Shown: one piece after another, positions 12,740 through 28,806 of the stretch
Layout: each line of letters starts with the position of its first letter
How positions within the stretch are numbered: the first letter of the stretch is position 1
Assembly: GCA_012295275.1 (NCBI GenBank)
Contig: CM022674.1
Span: 1,593,177 to 1,657,176, forward strand
Length of the DNA: 64,000 nt
DNA from: Chrysomallon squamiferum
Taxonomy: Eukaryota > Mollusca > Gastropoda > Neomphalida > Peltospiridae
Direction: 5' to 3'
Position numbers and translations under genes: made by a program
Notes under the pieces: generated by a model
Databases searched by the model: none
What the model was told of the DNA's origin: nothing
The model's input: the letters and a program-made list of their open reading frames with translations, nothing else

Positions 12740-13052
12740 ACAAAACACATCTCATTAGTGTTGGGCACAGCCTTCGTTGGTCAGTGTTGATAGGTGGTAT
12801 AAAATACCGTATCTCCTGATCGGATTTCTGGAAGGCAAATATTTCAGGAACAAGTTTGATGTGTGTCCACAGACACTGATCTTGTTGGATGACGTGGACA
12901 GAGAGAGAGTGCAATGTCTCTTGAAGCTCCAGTTTGAAAGGAGTCATCTGCAGGAGGACACGGATTTGTCAAATGCAACTCTGGGGGGTGGACAAAGAGG
13001 TGTCAAACAAATGTTTCAAGAACAGTCATGTTTCAACTGCTGTAATAAATAG
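12740..13052 (+). other. Unrecognised complex segment with a 91-codon open frame
   Basis: Normal-complexity sequence with an open frame from 12777 to 13052, including WYKIPYLLIGFLEG and PQTLILLDDVDRERVQ. I recognise no domain. It directly precedes the MULE-like remnant and may be a transposon part or a decayed exon. No convincing splice sites were seen. Confidence 0.3.
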
Positions 13053-13059
13053 AATACTA

Positions 13060-13865
13060 GGTATCAGGACAACTGCCCCTCGGACAAATGACCCCCGGAC
13101 AATTGCCCCTTGCACAACTGCACCCCCCATTTTTTTTTTTCAAATACCATTCAGAGTGATTTTGAAGCGACATTCCAATAAATTAGTCAAAGCTAACTAG
13201 AGTCAGTTAATTACTAATTAAATTTGAGTATTGGATTACTTTGATCTGTTAATAAAACATCTTATAAAATATCATCTAACATCAAAGCTAACTAGAGTCA
13301 GCTAATTACTAATTCAGGATAATTAAATGCTAACGATTCCTTTGATTTGGCAAATGATTTATAACTGAGATGAATGAAACAGTATATTAGATCATGCCTT
13401 GTAACAAAAAATATTATAGTCTATAAGGTGAAGTTCGCTGACTGACAGTGTGGTCATCAGAAACGTGCCTTCGATAACTATGTATGTATCCGACAGAAGG
13501 AACTCAGTTGTGGAGAGGTTTATTACCCGTCTGAAGGAAGAAGGCAACACGACTGTAAAGCTAAGCTGGATGCTTCTTTCATTTGAGCCAATGCATCTGG
13601 CGCCAAATTCAGCTCATTAGTTTGACAGTTCTTTACAATACTGATGAAGAGTTTGTTTGAACTGATACGTCACATAGCTGCAATTGCATTCGTTCCAGTG
13701 GAGGAAGTAACGGCAGCTTCTGAAGCACTATCTGATGATGATGACTCTGTGTTACAAAAACGACAGTTTTATTTATTGTCTGTATAGCAGAGCTGGTCGC
13801 AGACGTGATCCACTTTACAATGTTCGCATGTGGAAAATGGACCAAAGATTGGACAAGAATTTCTA
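13060..13865 (+). mobile_element. MULE-like DNA transposon remnant
   Basis: The left edge carries a diverged internal repeat, GGACAACTGCCCCTCGG then GGACAATTGCCCC, resembling terminal sequences of animal DNA transposons. Further right, broken frames read RRNSVVERFITRLKEEG and, near 13810-13860, DPLYNVRMWKMDQRLDKNF. The latter resembles the C-terminal region of FLYWCH-associated MULE transposases before the RTNN motif. Several stop codons interrupt it. Calling one element of this span is an inference. Confidence 0.4.
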
Positions 13866-14160
13866 AGCACTTTGACTCGTGTTTGGTGTTTTCGTTAGAG
13901 TTTTAATTCCGTATTTTCCATTGTTTCCCTTATTTATATATATTTTTTTCAATTTTTACTTCATTAATAAACTCCACCAATCCACGCCCTCAATACAAAT
14001 AATCAGAAATCGTGTCTTGGATCGATCGCAGGTGTCAGTTTGACAAAGAAAAACCAGCGTCTGTTTTACTGCAAATATTTTTCAATAGGACATTTTATCA
14101 AATTTACGAAAAGTTAATTAAATTCTTTTTAAAATTAAAATTGGTATAAAACTCGTATTT
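13866..14160. other. AT-rich 3' flank of copy 2
   Basis: No gene was seen. The stretch separates the MULE-like remnant from the poly(A) signal of the minus-strand gene. Confidence 0.4.
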
Positions 14161-14166
14161 TTTATT
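14161..14166 (-). terminator. Candidate poly(A) signal of copy 2
   Basis: TTTATT on the plus strand is AATAAA on the gene strand, about 135 bases downstream of the stop at 14300-14302. Confidence 0.45.
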
Positions 14167-14299
14167 ACTGATACATCATTGAATTACAGAATTCTTTACA
14201 GAATTTACAGAGATTGTATACAAATATACCACTCATACATATATACGTACATATATTCATACGCACACACATATATATGTATTTCCATTTTTTTAATCT

Positions 14300-20733
<6,434 letters not shown>

Positions 20734-20919
20734 CTGACAAAAGTAGTAAATAAATAAATAAGTGATTTAATAGCATAAGGATATAAATTAAATTAATTAA
20801 TTAATATATATGTAAATAAAATAAGTAACATTTAATAGTAGTAGTTGTACTAGCACTGGTGGTAGTAATACATTAATGGTATATATATAATAATATTGAT
20901 GACTTTAATACTACTTAGT

Positions 20920-21350
20920 ATATGTATGTGTGTCAGTATGTATGCACACATATATCATACACGTATACGTATATATTTCTGACTATTATTTAAATTATTC
21001 CTAAATTTATCTTAATATATCTCGATCAAAAATTAAACAAATTAAAATAAAATAAAATAAAATGAATGAATAAATAAATACATAATATCTGCAAAATGAA
21101 AAATCAGGTTACATTCTGTGACATAATGAGTAAAGTTTCTCATTTCTGTGACTTTCACTTATTAGTAAAGTTTATCTGTCTAAGTTCATTTTGAACAGTC
21201 TTTTCATTACTGCCATCTGATTTTGCTAACAGTCTCCCATTACTGCCATCTGATCTAGCTAGAGTTACGTGTGTGAAAATAAAAACTAGTCTGTCTCTTC
21301 AAACTGGTCCCGTTCTTCACCGCAAACTGTTTGAATCCATAGAGAACTAA
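20920..21350 (-). repeat. Repeat family R, copy D (partial, inverted)
   Basis: On the minus strand this reads the first half of unit R: CAAACAGTTTGCGGTGAAG (about 21320), GACCAGTTTGAAGAGACAG, CTAGCTAGATCAGATGGCAG, and the AAATTTAGGAA segment (about 21003). A 30-bp part containing TCAGATGGCAGTAATG is itself duplicated at 21205-21255. It follows copy C head to tail. Confidence 0.65.
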
Positions 21351-21359
21351 TAGTAATTA

Positions 21360-21443
21360 TATTAGATTAAACAAACTAACATAAGATAAACCATTCAACC
21401 AACTTTTGAAAAAAATATTTGGTTTTTATTATTATTATTATTA

Positions 21444-21508
<65 letters not shown>

Positions 21509-22663
21509 TCATTGTTGATGTTGTTCTTATTTAGGTACGTTGTGAGAACCGATGTGGTTAATGTGAATAAAGATTGTAAATATTTTAAAATAGCATTGTC
21601 TGTAAATCTTGTTTTCTGGTGAAGGGTTGTCTGACTGGTATGGACACCCATGGGATCCAGCAAAAGTTTTCCTACATCGCAGGTTTCCCCTTCATCAGAG
21701 ACACAAAATTCACAGTCAATTTCCTTTTAACATATTTACAAAGTTGAGAAGACACAAAGCAATCTTAAGATAGGGCAGAACGGGAAATCGCGCGGAAGAC
21801 ATCCACTGTAATAATATAAACTGAAAAGAAATCTTTGTAACGAAAAGTAATATATATATATATATAAAATATGTTTTACATATATTCTAACTCACTTTAG
21901 ATTGGTTAAATTCACAGAACAATCAAATATATACAGGTATTATCTATAAATATATATATAGTCATCATGCAGATATTATGTGTTTCACTTTCCAAGATAA
22001 CATATATATACACAATGTCACGTACACACACATACATACACACACACATACGCGCACACAGACACGAGTCTAGAAAAACTGGGATACACTCAAACACTAA
22101 GCATAACACAGAGATATACAGATGTGTTATGTGTATATGTGTCTGTGTCTGTCTGTATGTGGATATGTGTATCTATGCGTGTCCGTGTCTATATGTCAGT
22201 CTTAAAGAACACTAAAAATTGAAATATCTAATGAACATTCAGACCTCAGATCATGATATAAATTATTTCAAAGTCGATTTAAATTTAAAATAATCAGTAA
22301 AATGAAATCGTTAAAAATACGTGTCAAATAAAAAAGTACTCACTAAAATCCAGAAAACATTAAAAATCTACTTGTAGAACCAAACTGTTAGGTAGAAATC
22401 CACTCATTAAAATCCAGATAACGTTAAAAAATCTCCTCACTTTTGTACACAATATATTAAAAAATCCGTGCCAGATTAAAATCTACTTATTAAAATTCAG
22501 TTAAAAATCAACTTGTAAAAACAAACTAACGAAAATCCAGAACTGTTTAAAATCTGATTGTTAAAGATGTTTGTAAGCGGGGTGACAAATATTTAAAAAT
22601 AGTTTTCAAAACCACTGGGGCATGCTGACTTTAGCTGCATTTGTCAACTTAGACATATGTGGG

Positions 22664-22699
<36 letters not shown>

Positions 22700-22811
22700 C
22701 TGCGTGTTTTGTCTGAGTTCCTGAATTTATCTATGTATATATACACTTATGTGTATACATTGCTGTCTATTATTTAAGAAGTCGCTAAATTTGTTTAATT
22801 ATCTCCATCAA

Positions 22812-22846
<35 letters not shown>

Positions 22847-23050
22847 ATTAAAAAAAAAAGTACATTACACCCTGTGACATTCAGTCATTACTCAGGTTTC
22901 TCTTTGTAACTTTGCTTTACTGTACGAATGTATAAAACATGCACTCGTGCAATAAAGAGAGTTATCAAGTTTTGACAGATAATATCCTGACCAGCATCCC
23001 ATTACTGTCATTTGATGTAACTAGAGTAATGTGGGTGAAAATTTCCCTCG
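21360..23050 (-). repeat. Repeat family R, copy C (inverted)
   Basis: On the minus strand the order of unit R is kept: TACATCAAATGACAGTAATG (about 23010), an AAAT run (22809-22847), the CA block read as GT on plus (22666-22699), the AAGTAGATTTTAA series (22310-22560), TTTAAATCGACTTTGAAAT (about 22270), and TGGATCCCATGGGTGTCCAT (21655-21636). An ATT run (21428-21507) forms the end. It is inverted relative to copies A and B. Confidence 0.65.
21428..21508. repeat. (ATT)n microsatellite
   Basis: A nearly pure ATT run at the junction of repeat R copies C and D, matching the AAT run between copies A and B. Confidence 0.95.
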
Positions 23051-23196
23051 GGTATTGAGCAACTTTTTTTAAGGTTGTCTCAGTGGCCGATCTTTGTCTT
23101 TCGTCATTCTTGCGTGCATCTATTTTTTGTCGGAAACCTGGCAGTTTAGGATTTTGAATGTTCATATGCATATATATGTATGTATGTGTATATATC

Positions 23197-23199
<3 letters not shown>

Positions 23200-23233
<34 letters not shown>

Positions 23234-23460
23234 AAGACAGAGCAGGCCTTTGTTGAAGATATAGTTTTACAATTAAGAACTGGTGGAAGGTTGGCACCAA
23301 AACGTAGGAAACACCAGCAACTTGACTTCGACATAAAGCAACAGCAAATGTTTCCTCTCGACAGAACAGAAAACCTCAACAGAATATGCTGATTCCGCCT
23401 CACACTTTGTCGCACTGTGAAATGTTATATCTCTTTTGAGAAATAAACTAAACTGTAATC
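23200..23460 (+). other. GT run plus a coding-like fragment
   Basis: After (GT)n at 23204-23231 comes an open, complex segment (about 23233-23392) with QAFVEDIVLQLRTGGRLAPK and DFDIKQQQMFPLD. It looks like decayed coding sequence, probably from a transposon. I do not recognise the family. Confidence 0.3.
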
Positions 23461-23752
23461 CACCATTGTTTCATCATTTGCTATCCTGGACTGCTTCAGT
23501 AATACATATCAATAGGTGACCTTAACTTATAATATGACATGATAACTACTCGTATTCATTATCAAAATAAGACATAGTATTTCACAGAATAAATTGGCAC
23601 ATTCTGAGTATTGAACGCAAAGTGCCTTTCCTTGAAAATTTATCAATTTAATACAGGAACAGACAACAATTACGATGGCTAAATGATGACATAGATCTGT
23701 CACATGATCTTTACTAATACAGACAAGTGTCCGCTTTTAATCTGTCCACAAA

Positions 23753-24232
23753 CATCATCAACACTTAGCGAGACCTATCCAGTGTAGTCAACGTGACGGA
23801 CGTCATCAACACTTAGCGAGACCTATCCAGTGTAGTCAACGTGACGGATATCATCAACACTTAGCGAGACCTGTCCAGTGTAGTCAACGTGACGGATATC
23901 ATCAACACTTAGCGAGACCTGTCCAGTGTAGTCAACGTGACGGATATCATCAACACTTAGCGAGACCTGTCCAGTGTAGTCAACGTGACGGATATCATCA
24001 ACACTTAGCGAGACCTATCCAGTGTAGTCAACGTGACGGATATCATCAACACTTAGCGAGACCTATCCAGTGTAGTCAACGTGACGGATATCATCAACAC
24101 TTAGCGAGACCTATCCAGTGTAGTCAACGTGACGGATATCATCAACACTTAGCGAGACCTATCCAGTGTAGTCAACGTGACGGATATCATCAACACTTAG
24201 CGAGACCTATCCAGTGTAGTCAACGTGACGGA
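23753..24232. repeat. Minisatellite, 48-bp unit, 10 copies
   Basis: Ten near-identical head-to-tail copies of a unit containing ATCAACACTTAGCGAGACC and AGTGTAGTCAACGTGACGGA. The variants are few: CGTCATC against ATATCATC at the junction, and CCTATCC against CCTGTCC; neighbouring copies share the CCTGTCC variant (copies 3-5). The homogeneity suggests recent amplification. Confidence 0.97.
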
Positions 24233-24289
24233 TATCATCCCCTGTTCTGTCAGAAATCGTCAGTTTACATCGAACCTAATCTGGACAGT

Positions 24290-25119
24290 TCAATAACATA
24301 TGTGTTAGACAGCTTCAACGAAATCCCACTTCAACGAAATTCTCTCTGTCTCTTCATCTAAATTTTCCTGTTCAGTTCTGTTTTGCGCTCTGAAATGGAG
24401 AGGTTATTCAAAACGAGTTCTAAGAAAAATTAAATCTGAAACCGACATAGAATTAGAAAAACCCTTGGATCCAACAGACGCATTCAAACCATATAAAATC
24501 CAACATAATATTCCACCTCACTTGGGTTCCGGATCTACAGCGATCTGCAAAAAGAAAAGATGCAGGTTCAACCATATAATAAAATCTTAGTCTCAGAAAA
24601 AGTGAATATTAAATCCTAACGAACCTAAATGTTGTGTGTTTGATGACATGCAGTTTGTGTAAAAGACAGTACGTCGGCCAAACACAAAATATGTTACAAT
24701 TTAGAACTGCTTGTCACAAATACAATGTTAGGCATCAGGCTGACATTCCTGTCGCCAAACACTTTAACCTACCTGGACATATATTGAAGGATCATTTTGA
24801 GATAATCCCAATAGAACAAACGCCCATTCTCGAGTCCAAAACTGAAACTGAACTTTTCAGACTTGAACGAGAAGCGTTTTTGATTCGCACGTTAAAAACC
24901 TTAAAACCTTTTGGAATAAATGCTGACTCGGGCAAATGTAAAGAGAGGGATAAAATAGTTTTCCCAGTAATTTACAATCGCCACAACGTTGACATTGGTA
25001 AAGTTATGAAGGAGCAGAAAAATTTAGTGTCCACCCTGTTTATAAATGTTAAGACTGCACATAGACAATATGTGGTAATCACCAGCACAGGAACAGAAAT
25101 TCAAATTACGTCGTCATAG
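24290..25119 (+). mobile_element. Penelope-like retroelement 3' fragment with a GIY-YIG-type domain
   Basis: The open frame 24634-25119 reads CSLCKRQYVGQTQNMLQFR, then H residues (HKYNVRHQADIPVAKHFN) and LKTLKPFGINADSG. This matches the C-terminal GIY-YIG-like endonuclease of Penelope-like and related retroelements, where a C-x2-C-x3-YVG-T opening precedes R, H and a final P-x-GxN. The preceding 340 bases (24290-24633) show coding-like remnants in shifted frames with stops. The reverse transcriptase domain is missing, so the copy is 5'-truncated and inactive. Confidence 0.7.
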
Positions 25120-25142
25120 TCATCAGATGCAGATGTATATAT

Positions 25143-25262
25143 ATATATAGGTAGGTAAATAGCTAGGCAGGTAGGTAGGTAAATAGCTTGACAGGTAGGT
25201 AGGTAAATAGCTAGACAGGTAGGTAGGTAAATAGCTAGACAGGTAGGTAGGTAGGAAAGTAG
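25143..25262. repeat. Tandem repeat of about 24 bp next to the Penelope-like fragment
   Basis: About five copies of GGTAGGTAAATAGCT with a GACA-type linker. They sit directly after the retroelement open frame and may be its 3' tail or a later expansion. Confidence 0.85.
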
Positions 25263-25299
25263 ACAGCTGTATACGTATTTTTATGTATGAATGTTACTA

Positions 25300-25925
25300 T
25301 ATCTATGCATGTATGTAAGTATGTATGTACGTATGTATGTTTGTGCGTATTGTATATGTGTATATCTGTATATATGTGTATACATAATGTTGTTCTTACA
25401 TTCATTGTTTTGTTCGCAGTGTGGTTAATCAATACAAATATTCTTACTCAGACTTTCTTAAATTAACCCAACATATTAAACTATTTTAACAAGAAGAGCC
25501 AAGATAAATAAATAAATAAATAAATAAAATAAAATAAGGAAAAACTGTAGCAATAATATTAAATAACAATACTGATGGTGATGGTGATGATGATGATGAT
25601 GATAATAAAAATAATAATAACGATAATGATAGTAATAATAGAAATAATAGAAATAGGAAACAGAAACAGAAGTAAGGTCTATTCAATAACATCATTCAGA
25701 TAATATTACTATCTGTGATTATAATTCAAGTTTATCTGTAAAATTATCCTAAACTAATCCGCAAACCAAGTTAAACAGATGACACAAAGCTAATTTAAGA
25801 TAGTGAAATACTTCTTTTATTCTTTCATTCCTCTCTGTCATTCCTTATTCCATTCGTTCATTCATGCATTAATTCATTCACTGTATCAGTCACTGAAAAA
25901 GACATACATGTAATAAAGATGATGA
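25300..25925 (+). repeat. Duplicated copy of the copy-2 intron (flank of the anchor exon)
   Basis: The segment matches 19130-19420 and 20440-20650 in the same orientation. Shared stretches include TTCTTACATTCATTGTTTT (diverged), CAGATGACACAAAGCTAATT and TCATTCCTTATTCCATTC. The match ends at GACATACATGTA, where the original continues into exon 20651-20733. The exon is absent here. Confidence 0.7.
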
Positions 25926-26169
25926 TATTAATAATAGTTAATATAATTTAATAGATTTTTAATCAACATAATATGAGACTTTTTAATCAGCACAATCTAA
26001 CAATTAATTAATAAAATTCATCAGTGCTTTACGTAACAAAAATGAACATTTTTTTTTTTGCGTTTGAATTATCTTTTTCTTTACTGCATAATGTTTTCTT
26101 GTCATATTTTATGTCACTTTGTGTGAAAAATATCAGATTACAGTTCTAAATATGCTACACAGTGGATAC

Positions 26170-26765
26170 TTTGAATGTATGTATGTTTATATTTATGTAC
26201 ATATGTTGTATGCATGTATATTTGCATGTATATATGCATGTATATTTGCATACGTGTATGTGTTTGTGTAAATGTATATATACATACACACAGGTATGTG
26301 CATACATTGTTATTATCTAAAATATTCCTAAATTTATCTCAGTATGTCTCAATCAAAATTTAAATAAATAAATAAATAAAAATCTGCAAAACGGAAAGTT
26401 ATATTATATTCTCTGACATTCACTTATTAGTGAAGTTCCTCTTTGTAACTTTGCCTTACTGTACGAATGTATAAAAAATTCACTCGTTCAATGAACAGAA
26501 AGTTCTGACGTGTTGATAAATAACACACCTGATAGATAAATCGTGGTCTGACGACAGACATTGAATAGTCTCCCATTACTGTCTTCTGATCTAGCTAGAG
26601 TAATGTGAGAAAATAAAAACAAGTCTCTCTATTCAAACCGGTCCCGTTCTTAACCTTAAACTGTCATTAAGTCGATCGAGAACAAACAGTAGCTGTTTTA
26701 CCTTACACAAAGTTAAGATCAGAAATAGAATTCAGTGACCTAGTGATAAAATCTTCTTTTCTTCT
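26170..26765 (-). repeat. Repeat family R, copy E (partial, inverted)
   Basis: The minus strand reads TCACTAGGTCACTGAATTC (26735), GACGGTTTAAGG-type and CTCACATTACTCTAGCTAG segments, CTGTCGTCAGACC (26552) and AAATTTAGGAATATTTTAG. It matches the start of copy A, including the AAG/AAT tract to its right (26755-26820). Confidence 0.7.
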
Positions 26766-26779
26766 TTTTCTTCTTCTTA

Positions 26780-26780
26780 A

Positions 26781-26821
<41 letters not shown>

Positions 26822-27180
26822 CGCTATTGTTGTTTTTCTTCTTATTTTCATTATTATTTTAACTGTTTATGTTGTTGTTACTGTGGTTACTGTTACTATT
26901 ATTATTGTTGTTCTTATTACTGTTGTTGTTGTCATTGCTATTTCTGCTGTTGTTGTTGTTGTTGTTGTGTTGTCATTATCATGAATATTATTTATTTATT
27001 TATTTGTTTACAGCGGTACCTGTCTTTAGCGGCCCCCGAGATGAGCGACCACCAAGCTGTACGGACACTTCTCCGAGTCCCGATTGTTTTATTCTTTTTT
27101 ATATTTCGGGCTTACACATATTGGCATGTTTCAGCTTTATTCGAAACGATTTAAATTTCAGTCAATGATTGGTAAAATAA
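26780..27180 (+). other. ATT/GTT microsatellites and an unexplained GC-richer patch
   Basis: ATT (26778-26820) and GTT (26938-26966) runs precede a complex patch at 27010-27110 (GCGGTACCTGTCTTTAGCGG, CCGAGATGAGCGACCACC). The patch follows a plausible acceptor (TTGTTTACAG) on plus and contains a plausible donor (AAAGACAG|GTACC) on minus. It might be a 5' exon of copy 2 or a decayed exon. Neither is proven. Confidence 0.3.
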
Positions 27181-27657
27181 AATTTAAAAAAAAAAAAAAA
27201 AAAAAAACGAATGTGAAACTGTATCCGGTATGAGAAAATTCATCTGAAAAATTATTTCCCAAACTGTTAAGAAGTATTTTTTTTATACAATCGTTAATTC
27301 TCGGCAATGTACGGTAACTTCGCGGAATAAAATATGACGTCAACAAACGACTGATGTCATTCACAGAGGACACAAGGGTTTTACCTTTCAGGTAAGACGA
27401 TCGATTTACTGCTATTTAAATTGAAATTGCAATCTTTATTTTATTTTTTTAATTTAAATTCATTGAATTAGAGCTTTTAATTAGTGGAGAGGGCTAAAAA
27501 AAAAAAAAAAAATAGATCACGATCAAATAGGTTTTGTGTGTCGACTTGTAGCTATTAATAAAATTAATAACCATTTACTGTAAGAAGTAAATACATGCTC
27601 TAATTTATATAGATAATGCCTTAATTATTAGTGGATTAGGATCTAGAGTAATCAGAA

Positions 27658-27689
<32 letters not shown>

Positions 27690-28000
27690 ACTATGATTAT
27701 TATTATTATTATTATTATACAGCGTTTTCTATTTATGTTTTACTTGAAAAAAATGAAGTTTTATTTATCTTTTTCCCTCTACATCCTTCTATCACGTTAT
27801 TTCTTTAAAACTCTCTCTCTCTCTCTCTGTATATATATATGTATACACACTGATGCGGGATAATCAGTGACTACGCAGGTAACTCGATATTATCAACATA
27901 TAGGCTGTTGTTCTCAACAAAGAATTCGTAGTTATTTCCCCTTCATGCATGTACTTCTTAGGTTTTGTGAGAGAAGATAACTCAGAACATATATAAAAAA
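27181..28000. other. Intergenic AT-rich stretch
   Basis: Poly(A/T) runs (27188-27207, 27498-27513, 27659-27678), a short ATT run (27698-27717) and a CT run (27811-27828). No gene was seen. Confidence 0.4.
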
Positions 28001-28007
28001 TACATTT

Positions 28008-28013
28008 TTTATT
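28008..28013 (-). terminator. Candidate distal poly(A) signal for YEATS4
   Basis: TTTATT on plus reads AATAAA on the gene strand. It lies about 795 bases after the proposed stop codon. The sequence between is fairly complex and could be 3' UTR. Only weak support. Confidence 0.3.
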
Positions 28014-28806
28014 AGCTGTAGGAAAAGATGAGATGTAATATGAGCATCATTATAAGTGATACAATTAAATATCAGACACATTTGACTTATCAGCCATATT
28101 TCCAGACAGTTTTTATATATCAGATAGTTGTAACTTTTAATCACAAAATGGAAATCCATTCTCTATCCAACATCAGTTTTCTGCTTTCAAATCACATCCC
28201 TATTCCTCACTCTGTTTTATCCAGCATCAGAAAATTCATTTGGGTTAGTTCTTTCTGGCACTGGTTAGAAAAATTCCTTCAAACACAAAATTTCTAAAAC
28301 ATTCCAGGACTGATGTAGCCAAAATCTCTTAAAGCCATGTACTATTATTATTATACTTGATTAACAGAGATTTTTTTTTTTTTTTTTTTTTTTAGAACCT
28401 CCCATGCTATACCTCACACAGACACAGAAATTTAATTATGTTCTCTCCTTCAGTTTTGGGTTCTCATAAAAAAACAAAAAAAAAATTTCTAAAACCAATT
28501 TCACTGGTCAGGGTTGTTCACCGATACTTTAAACCAGGTATTGTTAATGGTTATGCAACTATTGCTCTGTTTGTTTGTTTGTTGTTTTTTTCGCTTTGTC
28601 TGCATATGTATTATTATTTCACAAGTAATGGATTTCTCCCAAACATCTTCAACCATGTATTACAAAACATTTATGTAAATATTGGTTCTATTTTCATTAT
28701 CTTTTTTTTTTTTTTTTTTTTTTTTTCCTGAACCATACATACACAGCCAAAGTTTGTTATTTTTACATGTTACGGTGGCTTCGTCCTGAAAGACATGTTG
28801 CTATGG

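Noticed and set aside
23753-24232. Regular 48-bp repeats resembling a CRISPR array
   Set aside because: There are no unique spacers; the units are directly adjacent. The context is eukaryotic.
24634-25119. A host DNA repair nuclease (UvrC or SLX1 type) because of the GIY-YIG-like motif
   Set aside because: The C-x2-C-x3-YVG opening and the PxGxN end fit retroelement endonucleases better. The upstream region is a broken element.
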